NCBI RefSeq assembly: GCF_023053635.1
Contig: NC_086183.1
Span: 689,501 to 753,500 of the forward strand
Source of the DNA: Elgaria multicarinata webbii
Taxonomy: Eukaryota; Chordata; Lepidosauria; Squamata; Anguidae
DNA: 64,000 nt
Direction of reading: 5' to 3'
Positions 22,985 to 34,377 of the stretch are shown piece by piece; positions within the stretch are counted from its first letter, which is position 1; every line of letters begins with the position of its first letter. The notes below the pieces were generated by a model that saw only the letters and a program-made list of their open reading frames with translations, had not been told where the DNA came from and searched no databases. The position numbers were made by a program, and so were the translations under genes.

Positions 22985-25287
22985 ATGACGGAGGGCTTTG
23001 ACTGCGCCAGCTGCAAGGAGTCCCTCTACGGGCGCAAGTACATCCAGGTGGACGAAGGCCCCTTCTGCATCCCCTGCTATGACACCCATTTTGCCAACAC
23101 CTGTGACGAGTGCAAGGAGCCCATTGGGCACGACTGCAGGGTGAGTCAGCCAGTCCCTCCCTCCTGGGGGGCCTCCTGACCCAAGGGATTCTGGCTCTCC
23201 CCCCTCCCTCAAGCAGCCCCCAAGCGGGGGCCCTGTAGAAGGAATGAGTGGCCCTGATCCTTGGAAGGATCAGGTCTTTGCCAGGTGTGGGGTCAGCTCC
23301 TCTCTCCCCACAACACAACACAACACATGCACATACACCCCGGGCTCCATCACACCAGCGTTTTACTGCACTCTCATCATGCCGGTTTTGGTGTTTTGCA
23401 GCGCAGTACTCACAGAACATTGTGCCTGTCCTGCAGTCACTCTGCCTCTTCCCCTCCATTTTTCATGATTTTCTAGAGTAGGGAAAGTCTGGCTTATTTC
23501 CTCCACACAGGATTAAAGCACTCTTCCACCCCCTTTGCTATGTTGGGGGCGTGAGCTTTGATGTGAGGTCTTGCTGATGAAAGAGGAGGGTGGGGCAGGT
23601 CTCCTTCTCCAGCAGGCCGTGTTGAACAAACAGACTTTAGCAGTTCCAGCCCCACCTTCAATTGAAATTAACCAAAATGTGTACAGCTCCCTCATTTTTA
23701 AAGATAAAGAGGTGAAACTTGGCACTATGATAGCTCTTAAGTACGGCTTTAGGCATGCCAAATTTGAAGCACATCCAAATGGGCATGAGAACTCAAGGGC
23801 TTGCCTCGACCAGATCCAGTCGCGGGCTCTGCTCTCCATCTTACCAGTTGCTGCCTCAGAAAGGGTGCAGTGGATCAGGCCACAGTTGGTCCAGCTCTGT
23901 ACTCCCCGCCCTGCAATGGCCTTGGTAGTCACAGTCCATGAAGCAGCCCCATGCTCTCGGTTCTCTCTGACCTTGGACCCAATTCCTTCCCCACCCGCCA
24001 TACAGCTGCCTGCTCCCTCCCTCCCCCTCGCAAGCAGAGGGCAAGAGGTCTTTGCCAGCCCCTCCTCCTTTAGCTGGGGTGGGGGGAAGCAGCAAGTGGC
24101 GTTACCTGCCAGACTGAGGCTGACCTGCCGTGGTCCCGCAGTGCAGGGCTGTTGCTTTGCCTCCGACACCTCTTCTCCCTCCCCCCAGGAACTCTACTAC
24201 GAGGACCGCCATTACCACGAGGGCTGCTTCCGGTGCTTCCGCTGCGACCGCTCCCTGGCTGACGAGCCCTTCACCTGCCAGGGCCAGGAGCTGCTCTGCA
24301 ACGACTGCTACTGCCGAGAGTTCTCCTCCCAGTGCGTGGCCTGCCAGCAGGTGGTCATGCCAGGTACGTGCCGCGGGGAGGGGGGCAGCCCCCCTCCCCT
24401 CGCACACCTCTTTGCTGCTGCTGCTGCTGCCCTTGGACAGGCTGACCCCCTTCCCCCCCCCCCGCAGGCTCCCGGAAGCTGGAGTACAACGGGCAGACGT
24501 GGCACGAGCACTGCTTCCTGTGCAGCAGCTGCCAACAGCCCATCGGGGCCCACTCCTTCATCCCCGACCAAAAAGACTACTACTGCGTGCCCTGCTACGA
24601 GAGCAAGTTCGCCCCCCGCTGCACGTGCTGCAAGAAGGTGGGCCCTGCCTGCGGAGGGGGCGGCGGGGGGCGGGGCAGGGCACATCTCACCCCTGTGACC
24701 CTGACCCTGTGGGCCGTGGGAGTGGGGAGGGTAGCCCTGCTGAGCCCCAGTGCGAATCCTCCTCCTCCTGTGCCTGCAGTCGCTGACCAAGGGGGGCGTG
24801 ACTTACCGGGACGAGCCCTGGCACAAGGAATGCTTCGTCTGCACGGGTTGCAGGGCGCCCCTGGCTGGGCAGCAGTTCACCTCTCAAGAAGAGCAGCCCT
24901 ATTGCCTCAAGTGCTTTGGAAGCCTCTATGCCAAGAAGTGCAGTGCTTGCGAGAAGCCCATCACAGGTGAGCAGGGCCCAGCCAGCCATGGGGCCTTTCC
25001 GGACAGCGGAGGCTGCCCGGTTACTGCCTGGGGGAGGGGGGGCAGATGGGGACAGCCGGCCAGCTCCAGCCCCACCACTGCTTCTCTTGAGGAGGGCAGC
25101 TGGCTCCCCCTTCCACGACACTCTCTCTTTTCCAGGCTTTGGAGGGGGCAAGTACGTCTCCTTCGAGGATCGCCACTGGCACCACGGTTGCTTCAGCTGT
25201 TCTCGCTGCACCGCCTCCCTCGTGGGGAAGGGCTTCATCCCCGAAAACAAGGAGATCCTGTGCCACGGCTGTGCCAGTGACCTCTGA
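22985..25287 (+). CDS. FHL3: FHL3, four and a half LIM domains protein 3
   Basis: Coding exons 22985-23140, 24189-24363, 24468-24637, 24780-24966 and 25136-25287 sum to 840 nt (279 aa plus stop), all bounded by GT/AG and in frame; human FHL3 is 280 aa. The ATG lies 28 bases into the exon that starts at 22957 and has A at -3. The protein has an N-terminal half LIM finger (CASC near residue 7) and four LIM domains with CxxC...HxxC zinc ligands. Examples are YYEDRHYHEGCFRC, TWHEHCFLC, PWHKECFVC and HWHHGCFSC. FHL proteins are adaptors in muscle nucleus and cytoskeleton that bind transcription factors, integrins and actin. GGKYVSFEDRHWHH is shared with human FHL3 and, with the SF3A3 neighbour, supports FHL3 over FHL1/FHL2. 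Introns 3-5 are only about 100-170 bp. Confidence 0.96.
23650..23790 (+). repeat. Unclassified interspersed repeat, copy 2, in FHL3 intron
   Basis: Matches 4246-4376 in opposite orientation, with shared blocks 'tttaaagataaaga' and 'catgccaaatttgaa'. It sits in the first intron between FHL3 coding exons. Being conserved at two places suggests an old repeat family; identity not known to me. Confidence 0.5.
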
Positions 25288-26361
25288 AATGGCCCCTGGT
25301 GCCTGTCGCCCTCCAGGCTTCCTGTGTGCCAAAGTCCCCTCCTGGAGAGCAGGGCAGGGATAGGAACCCTCCCCTCCCCCCTCCCCAAAGGAGCCCACCT
25401 CCCCTTTCCTGCCAGCCAGAGCCAGCTGGGCCAGAACGCACACCCCACCGCCAGGGCACTCTTGGGCTGTGTCAGCTGAGCCAGGCTTCCTGGGAAGGCC
25501 TCTGTTCTAGCAGACCTGCATGTGATGGAAGCCCCCCCCCCTCCGGGTGGCTGCTAAGTGTCCTGAGGTGCAGCAGAACCCGTTTCGCAGAAGTAGAGCC
25601 TCACGACTGGTTGCCCCACCTTGGGAAGGGATGTGCTCCACACCCCCAGCCCCACAAACGCTCCCTGTGAGGGCCTTTCTCTCCCCGAAACCTCCCCCAA
25701 GATGGGGCCCTTGTTTGCTTGTGCCGGCCTCTGCATAAAGAGTCACCACTTGCTTCCTGGGAGCCTCCTTCTCCTCCTTGACTTTGTAATGAGGGAGGTG
25801 GAGCCTGGAGCCCACCCCCACCGCAACGCTGCTCTCTGCAACCACTCAGGGGGGGGGGTTTCTCCTTTCACCCCACCCCCCACCCCCCATCTTGTTCCTG
25901 AGGCTATGAGGAATGCTAGAAAACCCGAAGGAGCTTTGGGGTCACAGGCAGCCTGTACCGTGGTCGGAGGGCAGGAGCAAGGAACACAGGAACCAAAGTT
26001 ATGGAGGTGGGCAGCCCTCTAGCTACTGGCCTCTTCCCGGGGAGGACTCAGAGGGACTTTGAGGTCCCAACTGTCTCTCTCCCTCCCTGCACAGGGACAA
26101 GGTAGCTCAATCTTGAGGGCTGAGTAGGATCTCGCTGTGGCCCTCCAGGCATCCTGCACCCCTTCCCTGCATTTCTCCAGCAGGTTCTTCTCCAGCCTGA
26201 ATGTTCCTTTCTGCTCCTCTCCCACGGGCAGAATGTGGGCACCTTTCCTCACATGCATTGCTGCAGGGGGTTTGAGCATTGTGTGTACTCGGGAGTGCCT
26301 GTTGGTGTGGGGTGCTTTCATCCAGATCTGGTCCATGTATGCTCCCTTTCTGGCTTTTTCT

Positions 26362-26367
26362 AATAAA
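26362..26367 (+). terminator. FHL3: FHL3 polyadenylation signal
   Basis: A canonical AATAAA lies 1.07 kb after the FHL3 stop codon, followed by a T-rich stretch. No earlier AATAAA was noticed in the 3' UTR. Confidence 0.75.
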
Positions 26368-26389
26368 TCATGTTAATGGACCATTGATG

Positions 26390-27817
26390 TCATTCACTTT
26401 AAGCCAATGGGTAGATAATGTTACTTTTGCTTCACCCAAACTCTGAACAATTTAGCACCTGCCCACTCACTGGTGGCTTTCTGGGCAGATGCAGGGTGTA
26501 CTTAAATCCTCGGATGTTGCTGCATAGAAGGGAGACAAGCTCATCCCCACCCTTTTCGTGTTTCTATGTCCAGGGCCAAATTCGATGGGCTGCTTCCTGC
26601 CCAAAGCAAGCAGGAGGTGTTTCGTGCCAGGGCAGCCCTGCTGTTGCCTTCAGTGCTGGCCTCCTGCTGCAGCCTCTTCACCCCCAGAAGTGGCTGGTGG
26701 GGGGAGCGTTTGGGATTCCTGTCCACAGAAGCTGAGGACCTCTTGAAATCGCCTCCCCCACAACTGGGCCATGTGAAATGGATCCAGGCCAACCCAAAAG
26801 CTAACGTGTCAACTAAACCCATGAATCCCCTTTTGCCTTTTACCCTTTTGCCCTAATACCCTTTTGCCTCCCGCCTCGCCCCAGGCAATTGTTTTTGCTA
26901 TAGCACTTGTGGGGAGACATGTTGCATATTTCTAACACATCTTTTCTTGCTGTCACAAAATTGCTTCAAGAGTTCACCTGGGGAATACTGGCAACCTCTG
27001 CTGAAGGTCGCTCCTTCCTTCTTAGGAGGGAGGGGGTGCTCAGCCCCACTGAGAATCAGTCACCCTTTCCCCCCACCCCCTCCCTCATACACACTCCAGA
27101 GCTACCCGGCTTTTGTTAACTCTGGGCCGTTGGGATCCCATTACTGGTGTTTCTTCTCCAAAAAAGGAAATGGCCCAGATGCCTGTGGCCGGCAGGATCT
27201 GGATTCTATCCCAACATGAGTGGGTCATGACTTGCTTTGCCTGCCTGATTTATGAGTGGGGAGGGAGCGGGGTGAGGTAATGTGGCGAGGCCAGGAGGCG
27301 TGGTTCCGTGGTGGGGGCAGGGGGGAGGCAGAAAGGGCCTTCGAGCTCGTTCAGTGAAGTCGGTCTGGCTGAGGAACCAAAGTGGGGGGAGAGAAGGGCT
27401 GAGGAGAGCCCGGAGGCCCGCAGGGGGGTGGAGGCCATGCAGCTGAAAGCGCTGCAGGCCTGCCTGTGGGGCTGTGGCCTGGGCTGAGCCCTCTGGAGCA
27501 AGGCCAGCCCTGGGAGGGCCAAGGCGGCTTCTCTGTCCTCGCACAGCAAATGGCCTTCACCAGCACCCTCTTGCCACCCCCACCCAAGGCTGGACACGCA
27601 GGGCAGGCCCCGTCATTCGCAGGAGCCCGTGAAGCCTCATCCCTTGGCTTGGTACATCTTCTGGAAAGGCCATGCTTCTCCCTCAGGGCTACAAGTCACA
27701 GGCACCAGCTGTGCTCCGTGCTGCCCAAGCAGTTGGGCCTGGCCTTCCAGGTGCATTCATGGCACATGCATGCACACATGGCCATTTATTTAATAGCCAC
27801 TCAGTCTTGTGTGGGCT
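26390..27817. other. FHL3-SF3A3 intergenic single-copy DNA
   Basis: No exon, RNA gene or recognised transposon. Open frames on both strands (for example 27250-27597) lack motifs. Confidence 0.45.
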
Positions 27818-27832
27818 TATATGCCTTTCCTT

Positions 27833-28358
27833 TTTATATATATATAATAAATTTTATTTATTTCTACATAAAATACAAACCATCATAACAATTAACATAC
27901 TAATACCTAACAAATTGCTTGAATATATAATTGTTAACATATAATGCTTTATCGTAACATAATCCAACATAATTCAACATAATAACAAGTGCTCCCCCTT
28001 CCCTTCGGGATCATTCCTGTTTCCAAAATCTTAACACCTCTTCTGCTGGTGGTTTCCCACTTCCCTTAGAAAACACAAATATTAGGAACTGCTTCCAAAT
28101 TCCCTCAAAATCATTCGTTTTTGCTATACCTCTTCTCACTTTTATGTTACATGTTAATTTATCATTAATAGCAATCTCCCATACTTCTTTATACCATTCT
28201 TCAATATAATAATCACCTTGAATCTTCCAGTTCCTAGCTACAATCAACCTTGCTGCAGTCAGCAAATTCGTTATCAATTCCTTAATTTATTTACTGCATT
28301 TTAAATCTTCATGTAGTGAGAGTAATGCAACTCTTGGTCTTTCTTCTATCTTCATTCC
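27833..28358 (-). mobile_element. 5'-truncated L1 with 15-bp target duplication
   Basis: Only the last ~525 bp of an L1 are present, encoding the ORF2 C-terminus (RLIVARNWKIQGDYYIEEWY) that matches the end of the L1 at 496-3154. The exact repeat TATATGCCTTTCCTT at 27818-27832 and 28359-28373 is the target-site duplication. This proves target-primed insertion at this site. Confidence 0.93.
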
Positions 28359-28399
28359 TATATGCCTTTCCTTACAACTCTGCAGTCCACCTGCGTGCT

Positions 28400-29760
28400 T
28401 GTGTGTGTTTATTTCAGGATGCTTCTAGCACCAGAGAACCTTCTTACAAAGTGACGTACAAAAATAAAACAGTAGTACATAATTTTAAAATCCATATAAC
28501 AGATAAAAACTAAACAATAGGACTAAACCCAACCAAAGACTGAAATCAATGACACTCCCAATTTTGATCAAATAGTCCCATAACGCCCCTAGGAGGAGGC
28601 CACTGGGAAGTAATGCATTGGGCTCCTCTGAAGGATTGCAAAGACAGCTGCAAATGATTTCCAAGCGTCTGCGCCACCACCAAAACAACCCTGTCCCTTG
28701 TACCCACCAGTCAGGTGGTTCTCGAAAGACCGTGAACAAAAATGGCCTTGGCCAATGACCTCAAGGGCAGACGGCTTGGGATGGGAATAGGCACTCCTTC
28801 CAATAAGCAGGGTAGCCGCATTCCTAATCAGCTGAAGTTCCAAACTGCCTTTAAAGGCAGCCCACATCGAGTACATTGCAGTAGTCCAGCCTGGACACTA
28901 CTAGCAGACGGGTCTCAGAGGCAAGGCCCACCCTCTCCAGAGAGCTCTGCAGCCTAAGCTTGTAAAAAGCATTCTTGGGCAACAGCGAGAGCTTCGGCTA
29001 TTGGGCGGTATAAAAATGTAATAAATAAATAAATAAAATAGGCTCCCCAGTTCCACAAACTCCAAAAACATACTCCTGAATCCTTCAAGGCAAGTGCCAG
29101 ACCCTGTGTAAGGTCAGTTGTTAACCTTTGTCCAGAGTAACTGATTTTACTGTTCACAGCACCTCCATCTTGTCTGGATCAACTCTCAGCATGTTCTTCA
29201 TCCATGCCAAAGCTGCTTCCGCACCCTTCCTGGGCCAAGAGGTAGAGCTGGTTATCTGCACTGCAAGCACCCTTCAGCTCACATCACCAGATAATTCCTC
29301 CCAGAGGTTCATGTCAATGTTAAAAAGCATGGGCAACAGAAAGCCTTGTGGCACCCCACTCCATAGGTCAGGGAGCAACACTCCAGGTGGGGTGATGGGG
29401 GCAAATCTGACCCTCCTGCTCCCCCATCTGGCCCTCTGGGGTTTCCCAGGTGGCAGCACCCCCTTCTCCTACGCCCCCCTCTTTGCCCAAACAACCAATC
29501 TCTTGGTGGCTTCCTCCCAGTCTAGAAATGCATCTCCCAAGACAGTAAGAACTTTACATCAAAATATGCTGGTATCTTTGGGCCTCTGGAAACATCTCCA
29601 GGTCTGGGTAAGTAATTCCAGGAGAAGAGGCTCCTTCAGGGAACCTGGCCCCAAGCTATTTAGAGCTTTAAAGGGGAAAAAACAGCACTTTGAATTGGGT
29701 CCAGAAACAGACTGGCAGCCAGTGATGATAGCAAAGTACTGGCACAAGGTGACTGCCGTG
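28400..29760 (-). mobile_element. Degenerate L2-like LINE with an inserted LINE tail
   Basis: Blocks such as 'cattgcagtagtccagcctg' and 'cctccatcttgtctggatc' and 'ggcaccccactcc' follow the order of the L2-like copies at 35612-37335. A separate LINE tail in + orientation ('gagcttcggctattgggcgg' then (AATA)n, 28987-29037) interrupts it. A further L2-like piece lies at about 29620-29750. Boundaries are approximate. Confidence 0.6.
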
Positions 29761-30042
29761 CAATCGCCACTAACAATCTAGCCCCCCCTCTTTGGCTAGC
29801 TGATTTTTTCTGGACCATTTTCACAGCCCTAAATATAAGCCAAATATAAGCCAAACAAAGTTACTAGAGTGTAAATAACTGTTCCAAGGGTGATAGCTGG
29901 TCTATCAGCCTAAGTCTGGAGTCCCAACCATTTGGAATTTGAGAGACTTGTGGTGCTCTCACAAAATGGCTGCTGTGGTGGGCATAGCTAGTCACAACAC
30001 ACTCATTTCCCAGAAACCAAACTGCTGAGACTAAAAGGAAAG

Positions 30043-30816
30043 TGTCATGGGCTGGGCCCATGGTCCCTTTAAGAAAACAGCTTTGCATTATCCCAGTGAG
30101 AAGGGGATGTGTTTCTCTGTGTCCAGAAGGGAGTAGCAAGCTAAATGCCAAGGCCGCGCTTTCGCAAGAAGCGCCTGGCATCTGATAACGCCTCCCCGGG
30201 GCTGGTACCGGGGAAGAGTAACAAGTTGCAGCTGTGCAATGTGTGGGAGCATTCCCCCCTCCCTTCGGGTGAGGTGTGGGTTGCTAGGGGGTTTCAATTG
30301 GTCAGGGTGGGTCAGGTGACAAAGGGGTCCCAGAAAGAGATAAAAGCTTGGGCACCTCTTTCCTGTGGGCGTCAGGAGTCTGGTGTGTGGGTGGTGAGCA
30401 AGAGCATCCTGGCCGGACCGGCTGGATGGCGGAAGCCCCATGTGGCCGCTGAGGGAAGGAGTCTAGTTCGAGTGGCGTGGAGCTGAGTCAAAATGAGCAA
30501 CAGAGGTTGAGTCGCAGTGTTAAGTGTTTGTTTTGTTTTAGAATAGGTTTGGGTACAAGTGTGTCATTCCTTTGTCCATGTTTTCCCCCCAAACCTCTTA
30601 CATGTTTACCTTAATGTGTGGACCCTTAAGGAAGTGTGTTTGTGTGAAGAATAAAAGTGTTTAGTCCCTATCACCTGTGTGGTGTCGTTCCATGAGAACC
30701 TAGACTCCCAAAGGGTTAAAAGCAGCAGTGAAGGGGTGTGTGTCTGGGCTGGCCGAGCCAAAGCCCTCCCTTCCCTGGCTGGGGAATCGCTGAGTCAAGC
30801 CTGGCGGTTCCATCAC
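30043..30816 (+). mobile_element. Solo LTR of an endogenous retrovirus
   Basis: A 774-bp block starts TGTCATGGG and ends in CCATCAC, imperfect inverted ends. It is flanked on both sides by GGAAAG (30037-30042 and 30817-30822), a target duplication of the size used by retroviral integrases. A TATA-like GATAAAAG lies at about 30339 and AATAAA at 30650-30655, in the order expected for U3, R and U5. No internal gag/pol/env sequence is present, so this is the product of LTR-LTR recombination. The transcriptional sense, from TATA to AATAAA, is +. No coding content. Confidence 0.82.
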
Positions 30817-30904
30817 GGAAAGTAACTTGCCCCAAAATGTAACTGCAAGGCACGAGCAAGGCACACAGGAGCTATGTGCAACCACTGGGAGGGACTATCT
30901 GGGG

Positions 30905-30955
30905 AGGTGGGCTAAGGTATCACCAATATGCGGATGACACACAGTTAAAAAAAAA
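30905..30955 (+). mobile_element. Short L2-like RT fragment with YADD box
   Basis: Codons for [10 protein letters not shown], the reverse transcriptase active-site block of L2-like LINEs, occur on the + strand. It is followed by a LINE tail in the opposite orientation. Only a few dozen bases are recognisable. Confidence 0.55.
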
Positions 30956-30969
30956 TGTTTAAAAATGCC

Positions 30970-32992
30970 TTAGAAATATTTATTTATTGCATTTTTATAC
31001 CGTCCAATAGCTGAAGCTCCCTAGACGGTACACAAAAATTAAAACCATTCAGTATAAAACAAACAGTATAAAACCATGATATAAAATACAATTAAAAAAA
31101 GCACAAAACAGGATAAAATCAGCAGCAGTGCAGAAATAAAAATTTAAAATACAAATTTAAAACAGCAAAGTTAAAATTACATTTATGGACTGTTTTTTTT
31201 TTTAATATAATTTTTATTTTTTCTAAACTTCCAAACAACAGAGTATAAAACACTACCCCATAATAAACAATACATAATAATACATACTAAACAAATTAAT
31301 AAACATATTTTAACTTAATTCCATTTAATATGATCATTGATTAACATTAACATGCTCCCCCAACCCCAGGATCTTATTCTGATTTCCAAAATCTCATTAA
31401 TTCCTCTGGAGGTGTTTTCCCTCTCCTCTTTAATAATACAAAGTCTAAAAACTGTTTCCATATTACTTCAAAATCATTCGTTTTTATCATTCCTCTTCTG
31501 ACTCACATGTTAATTTATCGTTAATAGCAATATCCCATATTTCTTTGTACCAATCTTCTATATGATAAACCCCTTGAACCTTCCAGTTCCTGGATATCAT
31601 TAATCTTGCAGCTGTTAACAAATTCGTTATCAATTATTTTATCTCTTGATTACAATTCAATTCTCCATACACTGATAACAATGCCACAGCTGGTGTCTCT
31701 TCTATCTCCATTCCTATAATTTCTTTTATTTCATTAAACACCATTTTCCATAATTTTTGTACAAATTCACATTCCCACCACATGTGTAAATACGATCCTT
31801 TCTCTTGACAACCACTCCAACATAATGCTGAGTTTGTCTTGTTTATCATATTTAATTTCACTTGGGTTATGTACCACCTCCAGACAAGCTTGTAATAATT
31901 TTCTTTTATCCTCACGGACATGTTTCTCCACACTCGTTGTTTCCATATCCCTTTCCAACTCTGTTGCCCTATTTGTTCCTTCAAATCAATTTCCCATACC
32001 ATCTTACCTATGCTTTCCTTCTCTCCCTTTTCCAATAGTATTCTATATATTTCACTCATTAAACCTTTTATTGTTTTATTTTCTCTTTTCTCATTTTCTT
32101 TTTTTAAAATCAACTCCTCAAACTTAGTAATTCCTCTACACTCTCCATTATCTTTTAACCATTTCTTCATCCATTGTTCTAATTGAATACAATTTAACTA
32201 CGATATATTTTCCTCTTTTAATCTCTCCTTTATTTCTTCCCTAGTTTTCATCCTTTCTAACCAGTCTCTTAACTTCATTACCTTTCCTTCTTTTAAACTT
32301 TTTCCCAACCTTTTTTTAAATTTTCCGGAAAGTTCCTTTATGGACTGTTTATTTATGGACTGTTAAAATGCTGAGAGTATAAAAAGGTCTTCACCTGGCA
32401 TCTGAAAGAATATAGCGTAGGTGCCAAGCGAACCTCCTTAGGGAGTTCATTCCACCACCGGGGTGCCACAACAGAGAAGGCCCTGCTTCTGGTAGCCACC
32501 TGCCTCACTTCCTTTGGCAGGGGTTCACAGAGAAGGACCCCTGAGGATGATCTTAGGTACATATGGTACATATGGGAGGAGGCGTTCCTTCACATAGCCT
32601 GGCCCCGAGCCATTTACGGCTTTAAATGTTAATACCAGCACTTTGAATCGGGCTCAGACCTGGACTGGCAGCCAGTGAAGTTGGAAAAGGACTGGTGTGA
32701 TTTGGTCTCGTTGGCCAGTCCCTGTTAATAAATGTGCTGCCCTGTTTGTACCAGTTGAAATTTCCAGACCGTTTTTAAAGGCAGACCCACGTATAACGTG
32801 TTGCAGTAATCCAAACGAGAGGTTATGAGAGAATGGATAACTGTAGCTAGGCTATCTCTGTCTAGATAAGATACCAGTCAGTATATCAGCCTAAGCTGAT
32901 AAAAGGTGCTTTTTGCCACTGAGTTCACCTGTGCCTCAAGTGACAATTCTGGATCCAAGAGCACCCCCAAACTACAAACACGATCTTTTGGG
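30970..32992 (-). mobile_element. L2-like LINE split by an L1
   Basis: The 3' tail and A-rich 3' UTR lie at 30977-31195 and the ORF end lies at 32353-32571 ([19 protein letters not shown]). The upstream ORF region continues to 32992, where a hAT element begins. Between the two halves an L1 was inserted (31196-32336). The 3' UTR matches 56861-57125. Confidence 0.82.
31196..32336 (-). mobile_element. 5'-truncated L1 inserted in L2-like LINE
   Basis: A poly-T run at about 31193-31203 (A tail on the - strand) leads into L1 ORF2 C-terminus. The frame at 31634-32170 includes CWSGCQEKGSYLHMWWEC, the same cysteine segment as the L1 at 496-3154. The 14-bp repeat TTTATGGACTGTTT at 31182-31195 and 32337-32350 is the target duplication. 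Stops outside the 179-codon frame show it is inactive. Confidence 0.92.
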
Positions 32993-33899
32993 CAGTGGTT
33001 CCCGATTAGCTAAGTACTGCCGAACCCTTGTTTTCCAAATGCCAAGCCATGGACAACCTACTTTTAAAATTTTTTGTTATCTCTATGGTAGTGTGAAAAA
33101 TTGTGTGAAGCAATTTTTTTTGGAGAAAATAAGGGGTAGCACCTAATAAGCAAAGGATTTTAGGTATACTAAAAAACAGACCATAAAATTTGTGATATTA
33201 TATTACCATGAAAAATGACCATGATTTAGTTAGGAATATAAAGACGAATTTAATTTTACTAATGTCTAGTTTACAATTGAACAAATTATGACATGTCTAG
33301 CAGCTCCGGTTCAGTATTTCCTACTTTTAATCTCAAATCTGGATCAACATCTAGCCGATTTCTATGCTTGTTCTTCATATAACAAAATGTCGAAAATGTT
33401 TGTTCACAAAGATATGTGGAACAAAAGGGAACTAGATGTTTCAAAGCTTTTTCACCTAACTTCTTATAATCAGGAAAAACCTTCACCCAGAATTGGTCCA
33501 GTCTATATTCTTTGAAAAAGGATTTCAATGAACCATCACAAGTCACGTCAACAAGTGCATCTTGCTCTTCCGCAGATAGAGCTGTTAGTTGTACATCACC
33601 ACATTCAAAAGGATTCTTTATCCATGAGTTTTCAGGATTAGGTGCAGGGAAGTAATCTCTGAAGCTAGTCGCTAAATCACGCAGGTGCTCAGTGATATTT
33701 TTGTGAACCACCCCGAGAGCTTCGGCTATTGGGCAGTATAAAAATGTAATAAATTAATAAAATATATTATATTTTACTTCTGGTAGGGATTCATCGTCAG
33801 TGGACTCCAGAAATGGTGAATATGTGAAGGGTGCCACGGACCCCCTGGGTGGGTTACATGGACCCCCTGGGTCCGTGGACCACCAATTGGAAACCACTG
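32993..33899 (-). mobile_element. hAT transposon (copy 3, different family) with hATC remnant
   Basis: The ends are CAGTGGTTCCC at 32993 and an imperfect complement GGAAACCACTG ending at 33899, a Charlie/SPIN-like hAT terminus. The frame 33286-33711 (-) encodes the transposase C-terminus with the dimerisation motif CEQTFSTFCYMKNKHRNRL. Its N-terminal side is cut by a LINE tail inserted at about 33703-33765. No 8-bp target duplication is seen: the left flank is L2-like LINE, but the right flank does not continue it, so the right side was deleted or rearranged. Confidence 0.8.
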
Positions 33900-33919
33900 T
33901 CATAGATAAATGAATATTG

Positions 33920-34377
33920 TGATATTGGCCAACATATTCAATGTTGGCTAATATTGGCCAACATATTCAATACATGTTGGCCAATAATAATGATGATGAT
34001 ATCATCATCATCATCCCCCCCAGTGCCCACCCTAATGAACCGTGCCGCCCACCCGCAGCCTCCACCGCCTCAGCCTCTCCCAGCCCCTCCTGCCGCTGCC
34101 GCCCCCTAGATCCGTGGCGCGAGGAGCCCTGCAGGTCTTATTGCGGCCTACAGTTAGCAGGGGCGCTGTGACTCCCTCGCTCGCTGCCTGCCTGCCTGCC
34201 TGCCCCGCCTGCCTCCGGCCTCAATGCCCGCACGCATGCGCAGAAGCCGAGACGTCGCCGCGGACCCTCCGTCGGCGGAACCTTCCTGCGGGTGCGGCGC
34301 GGCCGGAGGGCGCAAAGGACGGCGGTTTCCGGCTCGGCGGGCCCACTTCCGCCCTCGCTGCCGCCGCCGCCGCCGCC
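33920..34377 (+). promoter_or_regulatory. SF3A3: SF3A3 promoter region and 5' UTR
   Basis: A CpG island begins near 34030 and continues to about 34920. Upstream lie CCAAT-type boxes: ATTGG at 33924-33928 and 33953-33957 and CCAAT at 33981-33985. A 22-bp perfect dyad of ATG/CAT repeats is at 33990-34011. Near the start are ETS-like sites (ACTTCCGCC) and a GCC repeat running into a full Kozak context, GCCGCCATGG. The exact transcription start is not visible. Confidence 0.65.

Noticed and set aside
23571-24698. 375-codon + strand frame across FHL3 exons 3-4
   Set aside because: It reads through introns; only 24189-24363 belongs to FHL3, with correct splice sites and LIM motifs.
33286-33711. Possible domesticated hAT (ZBED/FAM200-like) gene
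   Set aside because: It is only the C-terminal part, cut by a LINE tail, inside recognisable hAT ends; no sign of a promoter or exon structure.
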